Below are positions 42,801-50,944 of a stretch of 64,000 bases of DNA, in pieces. The position numbers and the translations under genes were made by a program. The DNA is taken from positions 1 to 64,000 of the forward strand of contig NZ_SPQS01000003.1 in the NCBI RefSeq assembly GCF_004570865.1. The letters run 5' to 3'. Every line of letters begins with the position of its first letter. The first letter of the stretch is position 1. This DNA is from Bradyrhizobium frederickii. GTDB lineage: Bacteria > Pseudomonadota > Alphaproteobacteria > Rhizobiales > Xanthobacteraceae. The notes beneath the pieces were generated by a model. That model did not search any database, was not told the DNA's origin, and saw only the letters and a list, made by a program, of their open reading frames with translations.

Positions 42801-43739
42801 GTGGAGCTGATGCTGTGCCTGCGCGAAACGACCGGCCGCGAGCCCGGCATCGGCGTGCTGTTCGAGCACTCCACCATCGGCAGGCTCGCCCAATATCTGG
42901 ATCGGGGGTCGGCGGGCGAGGGGGCGGGCCTGCAGCCGCTGCTCAGGCTGAACGCGGCTGATCCGAACCGGCCGGCGGTCTTCATGCTTCATCCGGCCGG
43001 CGGGCTCAGCTGGTGCTACAACGGACTTGCCCGGGCGCTCGGCGCCGACAGGCCTGCCTGGGGCGTTCAGGCCCTGGCGCTCGACCCGGATGCGCAGGCG
43101 CCGCAAAGCTTCGACGACATGGCGCGCGATTATGCGCGTCGCATCGCCTTCATTGCAGACCGCGACAAGATCCACCTCATCGGCTGGTCGGTCGGCGGCA
43201 TCCTCGCACAGGCCATCGCGGTTCACCTCGCGGATACGGGGCGTGAGGTCGGTGTTGTCGCCATGCTGGATGCCTATCCCTGCGATTGCTGGCGCGATGA
43301 GCCGGACCCGGGGCCGGGGGCCGCGCTGAAGGCGCTGCTCGCGATCGGCGGCTACGATCCTGATGCGTTGCCAGATCTGCCGCTGACGCGTCAGGCAGTC
43401 ACGGCGTTTCTCGCCGAAAGCGGAAGTCCGCTCGGTCGGCTGCCGGCGGCGGCGCTCGACGGCATGGTGCGCGTCGTCGCCGTGAACAATCGCCTGGTGC
43501 GGGGGCACCGTCATCGCCGCTACGATGGGCCGGTGCTGCACTTTCGGGCCGCCAAGAACCAGAACGGCCCGCGCCTGCGGCCGGAAAGCTGGATGCCTTA
43601 CGTCGGATCGCTCGATATCCACGACGTGCCCCTCGTTCATGCCGACATGATCGGAGCGGAAGCCGTGCGCCATCTCGCGCCGGCCTTGAAAGCGGCGTTG
43701 CTGGCGCGCGAGGCAGACGGGAAAGGAGGCGCATCGTGA
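39798..43739 (+). CDS. EntF-like NRPS, C-A-PCP-TE, probably serine
   Basis: A 1313-residue single-module synthetase. It has a condensation domain (HHVVTDG, His144/145), an adenylation domain (YTSGSTGEPKG at about 607; FDVSVWEFF; NLYGPTEAAVDVSYW; YRTGDL), a carrier domain (Ser998 in GGHSLLAV) and a thioesterase (Ser1131 in GWSVGG). The A-domain pocket segments (FDVSVWEF, THFVPSML-like, VFCSGE, YGPTEAAVDVS) match those of EntF, so L-serine is predicted. The product would be a DHB-serine oligomer, possibly a cyclic trilactone like enterobactin. Overlaps its neighbours by 4 bases at each end. Confidence 0.95.
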   Translation: MTARTARSVPDQPVRGLALTQAQSGIWFAQGIDPGNPVFNTGHFVEIGGRLDVAAFERAVRQVAMEADSLAVRIAGQDMQIVEERNRPLLQIEDLSRYGDPRSMALAAMQRDMATPLDMASGPLARQMLFRLGAARFIWYQRMHHVVTDGFATGLVTQRIADLYNGSVADEPPGAPLTHHAVALDEENAYRASERAVRDAAYWRDALQDMAEVTGLVPGLARSASSYGHVESRVEPDICRSLLRLASATRLSWADILTALTGAYVARHVRRNEVTIGVPFMGRFGSAAARVPTMLMNILPLRLDVDEEAGLAGWLAQAAGRIARDRRHGRYRGEQMRRDLGLVGGQRRLYGPLVNILPFDAPPGLAGLDTRLTVLGTGPVDDLTFTFRGDAVAHNLSLEVDTNPLLYGEGEAESHARRLAAFVRAAVEAALAGRPLRDVATVTDEERLWLLEQLNDTAHPVTDRTLSQLLDDSFATFADRPALSFDGRSLTYAELDRRTAALAEALAARGAGRDAIVAVTLPRSLDLVVALIGILRAGAAYMPLDLTHPRERLDRILASSQPVLVLGAGDSPPLGGLETLPPTDWPTAPHGRGLAPTAGDSAAYVIYTSGSTGEPKGVVVEHAAIVNRLEWMRQHYDFGADDVILQKTPMTFDVSVWEFFLAFLCGGRLVVAPPDMHKDPKAIARLIRDEKITTLHFVPSMLSAFLAEPSSRGLSVKRVFCSGEELTADLRDRFHARMTAELHNLYGPTEAAVDVSYWPAAAGDSSRPVPIGYPVWNTRLYVLDDHLRAVPVGVEGHLYLAGVQLARGYLGQSELTAQRFVADPFRPGERMYRTGDLARVRGDGAILYLGRSDHQIKLRGLRIELGEIEAAILSHPAVTQAVVALHEDRAGEKRIVAYATLERGEAEGDLEDDILSHAGRLVPEYMLPSAVVVLDALPVNGNGKLDRARLPAPVFAGGRGRAPASDNEKLVAMLFARVLQTQGPLQIDDDFFDLGGHSLLAVELMLCLRETTGREPGIGVLFEHSTIGRLAQYLDRGSAGEGAGLQPLLRLNAADPNRPAVFMLHPAGGLSWCYNGLARALGADRPAWGVQALALDPDAQAPQSFDDMARDYARRIAFIADRDKIHLIGWSVGGILAQAIAVHLADTGREVGVVAMLDAYPCDCWRDEPDPGPGAALKALLAIGGYDPDALPDLPLTRQAVTAFLAESGSPLGRLPAAALDGMVRVVAVNNRLVRGHRHRRYDGPVLHFRAAKNQNGPRLRPESWMPYVGSLDIHDVPLVHADMIGAEAVRHLAPALKAALLAREADGKGGAS

Positions 43740-44497
43740 GCGACTTCGAAGGCCGGACCGCGTTCCTGACCGGCGCGGCCGGCGGGATCGGGCTTGCCAT
43801 GGTCAAGGCGCTGTTGCGGGAGGGGGCGAACGTCATTGCCACCGATCTGGCGGTGGACGCGCTGGCGGAGCTTGCCTGCGACAATCTCCTGCCGCGGCCG
43901 CTCGATGTGACTGATAGCGCCGAGGTCGAGCGCCTGATCCAGGACGCCGCCGCTCGATGCGGGGGTATCGATTTCGGTATCAATATCGCCGGCGTGCTGT
44001 CGACGACAGCGGTCGTCGACACAAGCGATGCGGAATGGGAGCGCGTCTTCGCCGTCAACACCGCCGGGGTTTTCCACGTCTCGCGTGCGCTCGCTCGCCA
44101 CATGGCGCCGCGCCGCAAGGGCAGCATCGTCACCGTCAGCTCCAATGCGGCCGGCGTGCCGCGCAAGGATATGGCGGTCTATGCCGCCTCGAAGGCGGCG
44201 GCGACCATGTTCACCCGCTGCCTCGGCCTCGAACTGGCCGAATATGGCATTCGCTGCAACATCGTGGCGCCGGGATCGACGCTGACGCCGATGCAGACCG
44301 GCATGTGGAGCGACGCGCGCGGCGGCGAGCGGGTGATCGAAGGCTCGCTGGCCAATTTCAAGACCGGCATTCCGCTGCGCAAGCTCGCCACCCCGGAGGA
44401 CGTTGTCAACGCGGTGCTGTTCCTGCTGTCGGAGAAGGCAGGGCACATCACCATGGCCGAGCTCTATGTCGATGGAGGTGCGACGCTGCATGCATGA
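43736..44497 (+). CDS. entA: 2,3-dihydro-2,3-dihydroxybenzoate dehydrogenase
   Basis: A 253-residue short-chain dehydrogenase that oxidises 2,3-dihydro-2,3-dihydroxybenzoate to 2,3-dihydroxybenzoate using NAD+. It has the NAD site TGAAGGIGLAMV, NIAGVLST, the catalytic Ser (VTVSSNAAG), and YAASKAA with the catalytic Tyr and Lys. The GTG start at 43736 overlaps the NRPS stop by 4 bases (GTGA). It completes the DHB set (EntC, EntB, EntA). Confidence 0.94.
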   Translation: MSDFEGRTAFLTGAAGGIGLAMVKALLREGANVIATDLAVDALAELACDNLLPRPLDVTDSAEVERLIQDAAARCGGIDFGINIAGVLSTTAVVDTSDAEWERVFAVNTAGVFHVSRALARHMAPRRKGSIVTVSSNAAGVPRKDMAVYAASKAAATMFTRCLGLELAEYGIRCNIVAPGSTLTPMQTGMWSDARGGERVIEGSLANFKTGIPLRKLATPEDVVNAVLFLLSEKAGHITMAELYVDGGATLHA

Positions 44498-45413
44498 CAA
44501 GGCGCTGAGAAACACGTCAGAGCGCGTGCCGACGGACAGCGACGCGGAGGACATGCGGGCGCTGCAAGCGCTCGTGATGCCGGGCTGCCGGACGTTTGCG
44601 CTGCGCGCGACGGAAACCGGGCTGCGCTACGAGATCTTCGTCTATGTTCCGGAGGTCGAACGGCCGGCTCGCGGCTTTCCGGTCATCTATGTTCTCGACG
44701 GCAATTCGGATTTCATCACGGTCGCCGAGACCGTGCGGCGCGTCTCCCGGCGTCCGATGGCCACCGGCATCGTTCCCTCGATCGTGGTCGGCATCGGCTA
44801 TCCCAATACGACCGGATACAATGTCGACCGCCGCCATCTCGATTTTACCCGCGGGCCTGCGGATGCCGGTATGTTTCCGGACAAGGCGACGGATGCCTGC
44901 GGCGGCCAGGCCGCCTATGTCCAGTTCCTCCGCAATCAGCTGCTGCCGCATATTCAGGCCTGGCTCGACGTCGATCCGGACCGCCGCATCCTTCTGGGGC
45001 ACTCCCTGGCCGGCTATTTTGTGCTGGACCTGCTGTCGCAACGGCCGGACATGTTCAACGGTTATATCAGCTTCAGCCCGTCGATCTGGTGGGACAGGGC
45101 CGGCCTGTCGAGGACGCTGGCCGCGGCGAGCGCCCTCGCGCGTCCAATCCGGCTTTACACTGCGGTCGGGCGCTGGGAGCAGCAGCTTGCGCCGTGGCAG
45201 GCCCTGGAAAATTTCAGTGCGCGCTATCACGAGATCCGCAAGGTTCGCCGCATGATCGACAATGCGCGCGAAATCTCAGGCGAGGTCGGGGCCGTCTTCG
45301 GCGCGCTGGCCGGTGTGCGCTTCGAGCTCGGCGAGAATGACGATCATGCAACCATCGTCACGGCAATGCTGTGCCAGGCGCTCCGCTTCGTCGGAGCCGC
45401 GCCTTCCGTCTGA
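44490..45413 (+). CDS. Alpha/beta hydrolase, likely siderophore esterase (IroE/Fes-like)
   Basis: A 307-residue hydrolase of the IroE/Fes type, which opens the ester bonds of trilactone siderophores to free iron or trim the product. It has the start of the esterase fold (FPVIYVLDGNSDF), the nucleophile Ser in GHSLAGY and the C-terminal His in ENDDHATIV. The ATG at 44490 lies within the end of entA (8-base overlap), after GGAGG. There is no signal peptide, so it is probably cytoplasmic. It closes the operon and meets the ABC ATPase gene coming from the other direction. Confidence 0.88.
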   Translation: MHDKALRNTSERVPTDSDAEDMRALQALVMPGCRTFALRATETGLRYEIFVYVPEVERPARGFPVIYVLDGNSDFITVAETVRRVSRRPMATGIVPSIVVGIGYPNTTGYNVDRRHLDFTRGPADAGMFPDKATDACGGQAAYVQFLRNQLLPHIQAWLDVDPDRRILLGHSLAGYFVLDLLSQRPDMFNGYISFSPSIWWDRAGLSRTLAAASALARPIRLYTAVGRWEQQLAPWQALENFSARYHEIRKVRRMIDNAREISGEVGAVFGALAGVRFELGENDDHATIVTAMLCQALRFVGAAPSV

Positions 45414-45440
45414 GCGCGGACGCCGCGCCTCGGCGTCGCC

Positions 45441-46193
45441 TCAGACCGGGCCGTCGACGACGACGAACGGCGTGCCGCGCGAGCACGTCTCGACGCGCGC
45501 ATCGATCCGATAGATGTTGCGCAGCATTTCGGTCGTGATGACCGAGGCCGTCGCCCCGCTCGCCGCCATCTTGCCGTGCGCGATGACGATCGTGTTCTCG
45601 CAGTAGCGGAGCGCGTGATTGAGCTCGTGGATCGCGATCATCACGATCATTCCGTTGCGCTTGGCAAGATCGCCGACGAGACCCAGCACCTCGATTTGTC
45701 GATGCAGATCGAGCGCCGAGGTCGGCTCGTCCATGAGCAGGACCTCCGGACGCCGGACCAGCGCCTGTGCCAGCGAAACGAGCTGGCGTTGGCCGCCGGA
45801 GAGCTCGCCGAGGCCCCGAAACGCCAGATTGTCGATGCGCAATGCCTTCAACAGGCCGTCGATCTGCGCAAGCTCGGCGTCGCTGACGCGCCAGCTGCTG
45901 CCCTGCTTGGCCGAGAGCAGGACCGATTCGTAGACGGTCAGAACCGCGTTCGCGCCGGTGTCCTGCGGCATGTAGCAGATCGCCTGCGGTCCGCGCGCGG
46001 TGTCGGACAGTTCAACCAGCCCCGGCCCCTTGATCAGTCCGGCGATCCGCTTGAACAGGGTCGACTTGCCGGCCGCGTTGGGGCCGATCACCGCCGTGAC
46101 GGTGCCGCTTCGAAGCTCAGCCAGCGTCACGTCGGCCAGCACGCTCGTCTTGCCGTAGGAGGCCCCGACGCCCTGGAGCGCCAAGGCTACCAT
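45441..46193 (-). CDS. Siderophore ABC transporter ATPase
   Basis: A 250-residue ATPase of the FepC/FhuC class. It has Walker A GPNAAGKST, a signature LSGGQRQ, Walker B VLLMDEPTSALD and the switch His in AIHELNHAL. It powers uptake through the permease encoded immediately upstream on this strand, whose stop overlaps its start by 7 bases. Its substrate should be the catecholate made by the neighbouring operon. Confidence 0.94.
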   Translation of the reverse strand: MVALALQGVGASYGKTSVLADVTLAELRSGTVTAVIGPNAAGKSTLFKRIAGLIKGPGLVELSDTARGPQAICYMPQDTGANAVLTVYESVLLSAKQGSSWRVSDAELAQIDGLLKALRIDNLAFRGLGELSGGQRQLVSLAQALVRRPEVLLMDEPTSALDLHRQIEVLGLVGDLAKRNGMIVMIAIHELNHALRYCENTIVIAHGKMAASGATASVITTEMLRNIYRIDARVETCSRGTPFVVVDGPV

Positions 46194-47224
46194 GCGCGCC
46201 TCCTGCTGCCGAAGATCAGGATAAAGAAGAACGGGACCCCGATCAGCGCCGTGATGATGCCGATCGGCAGGATCAGGCCGGGGACGAGAGTCTTGCTGAG
46301 GACGGAGGTGCCCGACAGCAGCAGAGCGCCGCTGATCGCCGAGGCCGGCAGGAAGAAGCGCTGGTCCTCACCGACGATCATGCGTGCGATATGGGGACCG
46401 ACGAGGCCGACAAATCCAATCGTGCCGACGACGGACACCGGGATCGCCGTGAGCAGGCTGGCGAGCATCATCACCCGCAGGCGCAGTGTGCGCACGTTGA
46501 CGCCCATGCTCGCGGCCTTGTCGTCCCCGAGCCGCAACGCCGTCAGCGCCCAGGCGTCCTTCATGAGCCATGGCACGACGAGGACCAGCAGCGCCAGGAT
46601 CATCGCAACCTTGGCCCAGGTCGCCTTGGCGAAGCTTCCCATGGTCCAGAACACGACCGCCGCAAGGGCCTGCTCCGAAGCCAGGTATTGGAGCAGCGAC
46701 AGCGCCGCGTTGAAGCTGAACACGAGCGCGATACCGAGCAACACGATCGTTTCGACGCTGACGCCGCGCATGGTCGAGGCCAGGTGGATGAACAGGGCGG
46801 CCGCCATCGCCATGATGAAGGCATTGACCGGGACCATGTACGCGACCGCACCGGGAAACAGCGCGATCCCGCCGACGAGGCCAAGGGCCGCGCCGAAGGC
46901 TGCCGCCGCCGAGATGCCGAGCGTGAACGGGCTCGCCAGCGGATTGGCGAGGATCGTCTGCATCTCGGCGCCGGCGACCGATAGCGAGGCGCCGACGAGG
47001 ACCGCCATCAAGGCGATCGGCATTCGGATATCCCAGATGACGACGTGCAATTGGGCCTCCGCGCCGGCGGGATCGAAGATGGCGGACAGCACTTGCCGCA
47101 GGGCATAATTGGCGGGCCCGAGCGCCATGTCGCACGCGATGCTGACGCAAAGCGCAAGGCTGAGAAGCGCCAGGATGACAAGCCGACGAAAGACGCGCGC
47201 ACGATATTGGTCACGTCCCGTCAT
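46187..47224 (-). CDS. Siderophore ABC transporter permease (FecCD family)
   Basis: A 345-residue inner-membrane permease with about ten helices. It has the FecCD hallmarks RMPIALMAVLVGASLSVAGAEMQTILANPLASPFTLGIS and TGTIGFVGLVGPHIAR-like VVGTIGFVGLVGPHIARMIVG. I chose the ATG at 47224 because the first helix begins soon after; a GTG at 47278 would add 18 residues. Only one permease gene is present, so it must work as a homodimer, unlike FepD-FepG. Confidence 0.93.
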   Translation of the reverse strand: MTGRDQYRARVFRRLVILALLSLALCVSIACDMALGPANYALRQVLSAIFDPAGAEAQLHVVIWDIRMPIALMAVLVGASLSVAGAEMQTILANPLASPFTLGISAAAAFGAALGLVGGIALFPGAVAYMVPVNAFIMAMAAALFIHLASTMRGVSVETIVLLGIALVFSFNAALSLLQYLASEQALAAVVFWTMGSFAKATWAKVAMILALLVLVVPWLMKDAWALTALRLGDDKAASMGVNVRTLRLRVMMLASLLTAIPVSVVGTIGFVGLVGPHIARMIVGEDQRFFLPASAISGALLLSGTSVLSKTLVPGLILPIGIITALIGVPFFFILIFGSRRRAW

Positions 47225-47367
47225 GACGATTTGGGAGCTTCCTTGGACAGATTGACTCGCCGGTACCATGCAGCTCACGAAGCGGGGATTGACTTGAGGC
47301 GGGTCGGACCAAAGGTCCGGTGTCCGTTCTTCATATCAGTGATGGTCTGGCAGCGAGTGGCCTGTTG

Positions 47368-47384
47368 CTTAGAATGCTTATAAG
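47368..47384. promoter_or_regulatory. Possible Irr (ICE) iron-control site
   Basis: CTTAGAATGCTTATAAG matches the TTAGAA-N3-TTCTAA core of the bradyrhizobial iron control element with one mismatch (C to A). It lies about 150 bases before the divergently read permease-ATPase pair, which need iron control. Confidence 0.4.
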
Positions 47385-47573
47385 GAGAGGGCCTGGCGCG
47401 CTGCCATACTGGCGGCCCCTGCGTCGTTGCGCTCACCCACGACGAGGAACCCCGCGCGCGCCCGGCGCTTGAATCAGCGGGCCAGAGTCGCCGCCGATTG
47501 CTGGCCTGCACGGCCCGCCTCCAAAGCCCCCATGCCCCCCAGGGTGGGCCGTGCGTCACGCGAGGAGGCGCCA

Positions 47574-47735
47574 GTGTCCGAACCGACCGAGCAAGAGATC
47601 AGAGAACGCGCGCACCGCCTGTGGGAGCAGGCCGGCAAGCCTGAAGGCCGCGAGGACGAGTTCTGGCGGGCCGCCGAGCAGGAGCTGCGCAACGAGGACA
47701 AGTCCAACACGTTGCGGACGCCGGATACGCTGTGA
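47574..47735 (+). CDS. Small DUF2934 protein
   Basis: A 53-residue protein with a GTG start after GCGAGGAGGCGCCA. It contains the DUF2934 core IRERAHRLWEQAGKPEGREDEFWRAAEQEL, a short helix-turn-helix-like unit repeated all over Bradyrhizobium genomes. The function is unknown. Its stop overlaps the next gene's start by 4 bases. Confidence 0.8.
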   Translation: MSEPTEQEIRERAHRLWEQAGKPEGREDEFWRAAEQELRNEDKSNTLRTPDTL

Positions 47736-47941
47736 CCGACAAGGCCTGCCCATTCTGCCGGGGTCTGGGATGGCCCTGCGAAAACCATCCGCTCCGGGCC
47801 TGGAGCGAACAGCGCGGCGATGCGCGCTGCATCTTGGGGAACAGACCATCCCGGACGGGAATTCAGTGTCTGAGCAGCACGGGCTCCGAAAATATTCCTT
47901 TGCCACGGCAGTGTCGGCGGTGGACGAGCAGAAGAAGCTAG
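47732..47941 (+). CDS. Small cysteine-motif protein, tail possibly frameshifted
   Basis: A 69-residue frame starting with GTG at 47732 (GTGA overlap with the previous stop). The start MTDKACPFCRGLGWPCENHPLRAWSEQRG is a known short-protein type in Bradyrhizobium, with CPFC and a third Cys. After about residue 33 the expected Cys/Asp-rich end is replaced by Arg/Ser-rich sequence that overlaps the next gene. This looks like a shifted frame, so the tail may not be functional. Confidence 0.55.
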   Translation: MTDKACPFCRGLGWPCENHPLRAWSEQRGDARCILGNRPSRTGIQCLSSTGSENIPLPRQCRRWTSRRS

Positions 47942-48207
47942 AGCACCAGATCGAACTCGCAACGCGAGCGGCCGCGCTCGTCAGGGACGAAACCACCGGG
48001 CAGCGCTTCCGAAGCTTTGCCGAGGAGCTGAAGCGAAAGCTCGGTCGCATGATGCGGCGCGGCAAGGTGCGCGCACGCGCCTACGAACTCTGGGAGCAGG
48101 CTGGGCGGCCGGCCGATCGCGAACTGGAGTTCTGGCTCGAAGCGGAACGGCAGATCGAGGACGAGCGCGAAGAACGGAAGGGTTCCGACGCGTCCTCGAA
48201 GCGATAG
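47866..48207 (+). CDS. DUF2934-type protein with extra helical start
   Basis: About 113 residues from the GTG at 47866; GTGs at 47911 and 47920 are alternatives. A helical first part (EQKKLEHQIELATRAAALVRDETTGQRFRSFAEELKRKL) leads to the DUF2934 core (VRARAYELWEQAGRPADRELEFWLEAERQI). The unit is like that at 47574. It overlaps the previous frame by 76 bases, which a later start would reduce. Function is unknown. Confidence 0.7.
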   Translation: MSEQHGLRKYSFATAVSAVDEQKKLEHQIELATRAAALVRDETTGQRFRSFAEELKRKLGRMMRRGKVRARAYELWEQAGRPADRELEFWLEAERQIEDEREERKGSDASSKR

Positions 48208-48250
48208 CAGCAGTGCTGCGTTGCAATAGTGCCGCCCAGCAACGAAGAAA

Positions 48251-48280
48251 AGGCCGCCGGGTTCCTCACCCTGGCGGCCT
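48251..48280. terminator. Rho-independent-type hairpin
   Basis: AGGCCGCC pairs with GGCGGCCT around a GGG/CCC inner stem. It lies 44 bases after the DUF2934 stop and is preceded by GAAGAAA, which gives a T-rich tail on the minus strand. It could end transcripts from either side. Confidence 0.5.
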
Positions 48281-48559
48281 CGAAAAGTCCGTAGCTGTTG
48301 ATTGCCTCCGCAGCCTTACGCGTACCGCCGTTACCTTGTTTGCGGCCATGCAGGGTGTTTGTAGGCCAGGGCGCGCGATTCGGCTGTGATCTGAAGCACA
48401 CAATGGAAAGATGATGCGTGAGGGCTGTGAGAACGTGCCGCGTGAGCGCTCGGGACTGGAGGATGGGTAGAGCACTTGCGAAGCGTTACATTCCGCTCTC
48501 GTGCCCCGGACGCAGCGCAGCGTCTCTTCGACGGTGCGCTGCCGAGCCGGGACACCGGA

Positions 48560-50347
48560 TCACATCCGATACCACGCCGCCAGATTCCACGTGATGGTGT
48601 CCCAGCCCGAGATGTCGATCATGAGGTTGTTGGAGCCGGCGTTGACGATGTGGCGCGAGAGCAGCGGCAGGAAAACGTTGGCTCCGCAGAAGATCTCGTC
48701 CACCTTCATCAGCAGCGCGGCGCGCTTGACGGGGTCGAGTTCGTTCTGGGCGGCCTTGTAAGCCTTGTCGGCTTCGGGATCGGAATAGCGCGAATTGTTG
48801 CGGCCGAGCCATTTGTTCTCCTTGGTGGCGATCTCCCAGGACACGCACTGGTTCAGCAGGCGCTCCGGATCGGGCTGAGGCTGCGTGGTATTGTACATCT
48901 CCATGTCGGCGTAGAATTTCGAATAGGTGTCGGGGTTGCCGACGTCCGAGGAGAAGAACACCGAGGCGGTGACCGCCTTGATCTCGATCTCGATGCCGGC
49001 TTTCTCGCAGGCCTGCTTGATGATGGCCTGGGTCTTCTGGCGCGGCGCGTTGGTCGAGGTCTGGAACACGTATTTGAGCCTCTTGCCGTCCTTCTCGCGG
49101 ATGCCGTCCGCGCCTTTCTTCCAGCCGGCCTCGTCGAGCACCTTGTTGGCCTTGTCGATGCTGAACTCGTATGTCAGCTTGGGCGACTTGAACTGCTTGG
49201 GCGCGTTGACGAAGCTCGCGGTGGCGATGCCGCCGCGGCCGTAGATGAATTTCTGAATCGAATCGCGGTCGATCAACAGGTTGATCGCCCGGCGCACGGC
49301 CGGGTCGGACAGCGTCGGATGCTTGGTCTTGGCGTTCGAGCGCTCGCCGTCGACCTCGGTCCACGGGTCGGTCGTGTTGAGGATGATGAACTCGACATTG
49401 CCGGAGGGCGTGATGTCAAGCTTGCCCTTGCCGCTCGCCTCCATGCGCTTGAGGACCTCCTCTTCCACCTGCATGTTCCAGGCGAAGTCATATTCGCCGG
49501 TCTGCAGCACGGCGCGCGCCGCGGACACCGCATCGCCGCCGCCCTTGATCTCGAGCGTGTCGAAATGCGGCTGGTTCTTGATGTGATAGTCGGGATTGCG
49601 CTCGGCGCGGATCAGGTCGCCGGGCTTGAACTCGACGAATTTGTAGGGGCCGGTGCCGACCGGCTTCAGATTGCCCGGCGCTTCGCGCGATTTGGCACCG
49701 GCATAGTCGCCGAACAGATGTTTCGGCAGGATCAGGCCGACCGAGCCGACGAACGGATCGGCCCAGAACGGCGTCGGCGCCTTGAAGATCACCTTGACTG
49801 CGTAGTCGTCAATCTTCTCGACCTTGATGTCCTTGTAGGAGCCGGTGGTGTAGGCCGCCGTGGCGAGATCCGCGGCGTATTGCCAGGTAAAGACGACGTC
49901 GTCGGCGGTGAAGGGCTTGCCGTCATGCCATTTGACGCCCTGCTTGAGCTTCCAGATCACGCTCGTTCCGTCGGCCGCAAGGCCGCCGTTCTCCTTGGTC
50001 GGGGCCTCTGCGGCAAGGCACGGGATCAAATTGCCCTCCTTGTCCCAGCCGGCGAGCGGCTCGAAGAAGACGCGCGAGGCGATCTGGTCCTTGGTGCCGA
50101 GCGCGAAATGCGGATTGAGCAGGGTAGGCGCCTGCCACAGCAGCATCTTGAGCGTGCCGCCGCCGCCGGCCTTGGTCGGCTTGTACGGCAGCGTGGCATC
50201 CGCCATCGCGACGTCGTGCCAGACCAGGATCTGGCTCGCGATCGGGGCCGCGATCCCGAACGCGGCCACCTTCTGCATGAACGAGCGTCGCGACAGCGTG
50301 CCTTGCTTCACCAGTCCGACCAGACCCCGGATTTCGTTCTCGTTCAT
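48560..50347 (-). CDS. Peptide/solute ABC binding protein (SBP family 5)
   Basis: A 595-residue binding protein of the DppA/OppA class, with a twin-arginine-like signal (SRRSFMQKVAAFGIAAPIA) after an unusual 19-residue cytoplasmic start. Family segments include GVKWHDGKPFTADDVVFTW and GTGPYKFVEFKPGD. ATG 50347 follows GGAGGG. Similar proteins occur next to FMN monooxygenase and CMD-domain genes in the Avi_7169/KPN_01854 type loci I remember, so it may serve the cluster to its right. No permease or ATPase of its own class is adjacent. Confidence 0.9.
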   Translation of the reverse strand: MNENEIRGLVGLVKQGTLSRRSFMQKVAAFGIAAPIASQILVWHDVAMADATLPYKPTKAGGGGTLKMLLWQAPTLLNPHFALGTKDQIASRVFFEPLAGWDKEGNLIPCLAAEAPTKENGGLAADGTSVIWKLKQGVKWHDGKPFTADDVVFTWQYAADLATAAYTTGSYKDIKVEKIDDYAVKVIFKAPTPFWADPFVGSVGLILPKHLFGDYAGAKSREAPGNLKPVGTGPYKFVEFKPGDLIRAERNPDYHIKNQPHFDTLEIKGGGDAVSAARAVLQTGEYDFAWNMQVEEEVLKRMEASGKGKLDITPSGNVEFIILNTTDPWTEVDGERSNAKTKHPTLSDPAVRRAINLLIDRDSIQKFIYGRGGIATASFVNAPKQFKSPKLTYEFSIDKANKVLDEAGWKKGADGIREKDGKRLKYVFQTSTNAPRQKTQAIIKQACEKAGIEIEIKAVTASVFFSSDVGNPDTYSKFYADMEMYNTTQPQPDPERLLNQCVSWEIATKENKWLGRNNSRYSDPEADKAYKAAQNELDPVKRAALLMKVDEIFCGANVFLPLLSRHIVNAGSNNLMIDISGWDTITWNLAAWYRM

Positions 50348-50944
50348 CAATTGACCCTCCACCTCGAAGACAAATCGTCGCTGGCAACCATCATGTTGCA
50401 TCAGGCGCGAGGCGGCAATGCCGGCAATGCCGCCCTGCGACGAAATGACGACGTGGAGAGCCCCTGCGGGCCGAGACCTGGATCGCCGCCTGAGTAACCC
50501 AGGCGACGATCCAGTGCGTACTTGACTGAACTTGGGGAAGTTCTAAGGCCGCGCACAACGCTAACGCGGTCACTCCCGGCGCATCAAGTTTCGTGATGTT
50601 GCGGCGGCCGGAGATTTATTGCAGCCGCCACGACATCGCCACACCTGAGCCCAGGGACAGCCGGCACCTGCCTGATGCCGGCCGCGCCGATCGCCGGCAT
50701 CGACAGCAGCAAGACCCGAGCCAGCAGCTGGCGCGCCCTGTTCGGCTGAGCCAGCCAGCGCGAGACCTTCTCGGTGAAGGACGCGGACGGCGTCGCGGCT
50801 GCCGTCAATTCGTTTCGCGTTTGCCGCCGAATGGAGAAAGCGTGCCCGCGACCGGAGCTCAATATGAATTTCCATTTCATTGATTTCGGTCTGCAGAGCA
50901 GCGAATACGGTTCCAATCATTCTCGCCGTGCCATGGAGACCAAG
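50348..50944. other. Divergent intergenic region
   Basis: About 600 bases between the minus-strand binding-protein gene and the MetQ-like gene. Open frames on both strands have no recognisable protein. It should hold the promoters of both divergent transcripts, but I could identify no clear site. Confidence 0.4.

Noticed and set aside
40470-43673. Minus-strand frame of 1067 codons over the NRPS
   Set aside because: High-GC shadow of the NRPS gene; no recognisable domain.
48476-50497. Plus-strand frame of 673 codons over the solute-binding protein
   Set aside because: Shadow of the binding-protein gene, which has clear family motifs on the minus strand.
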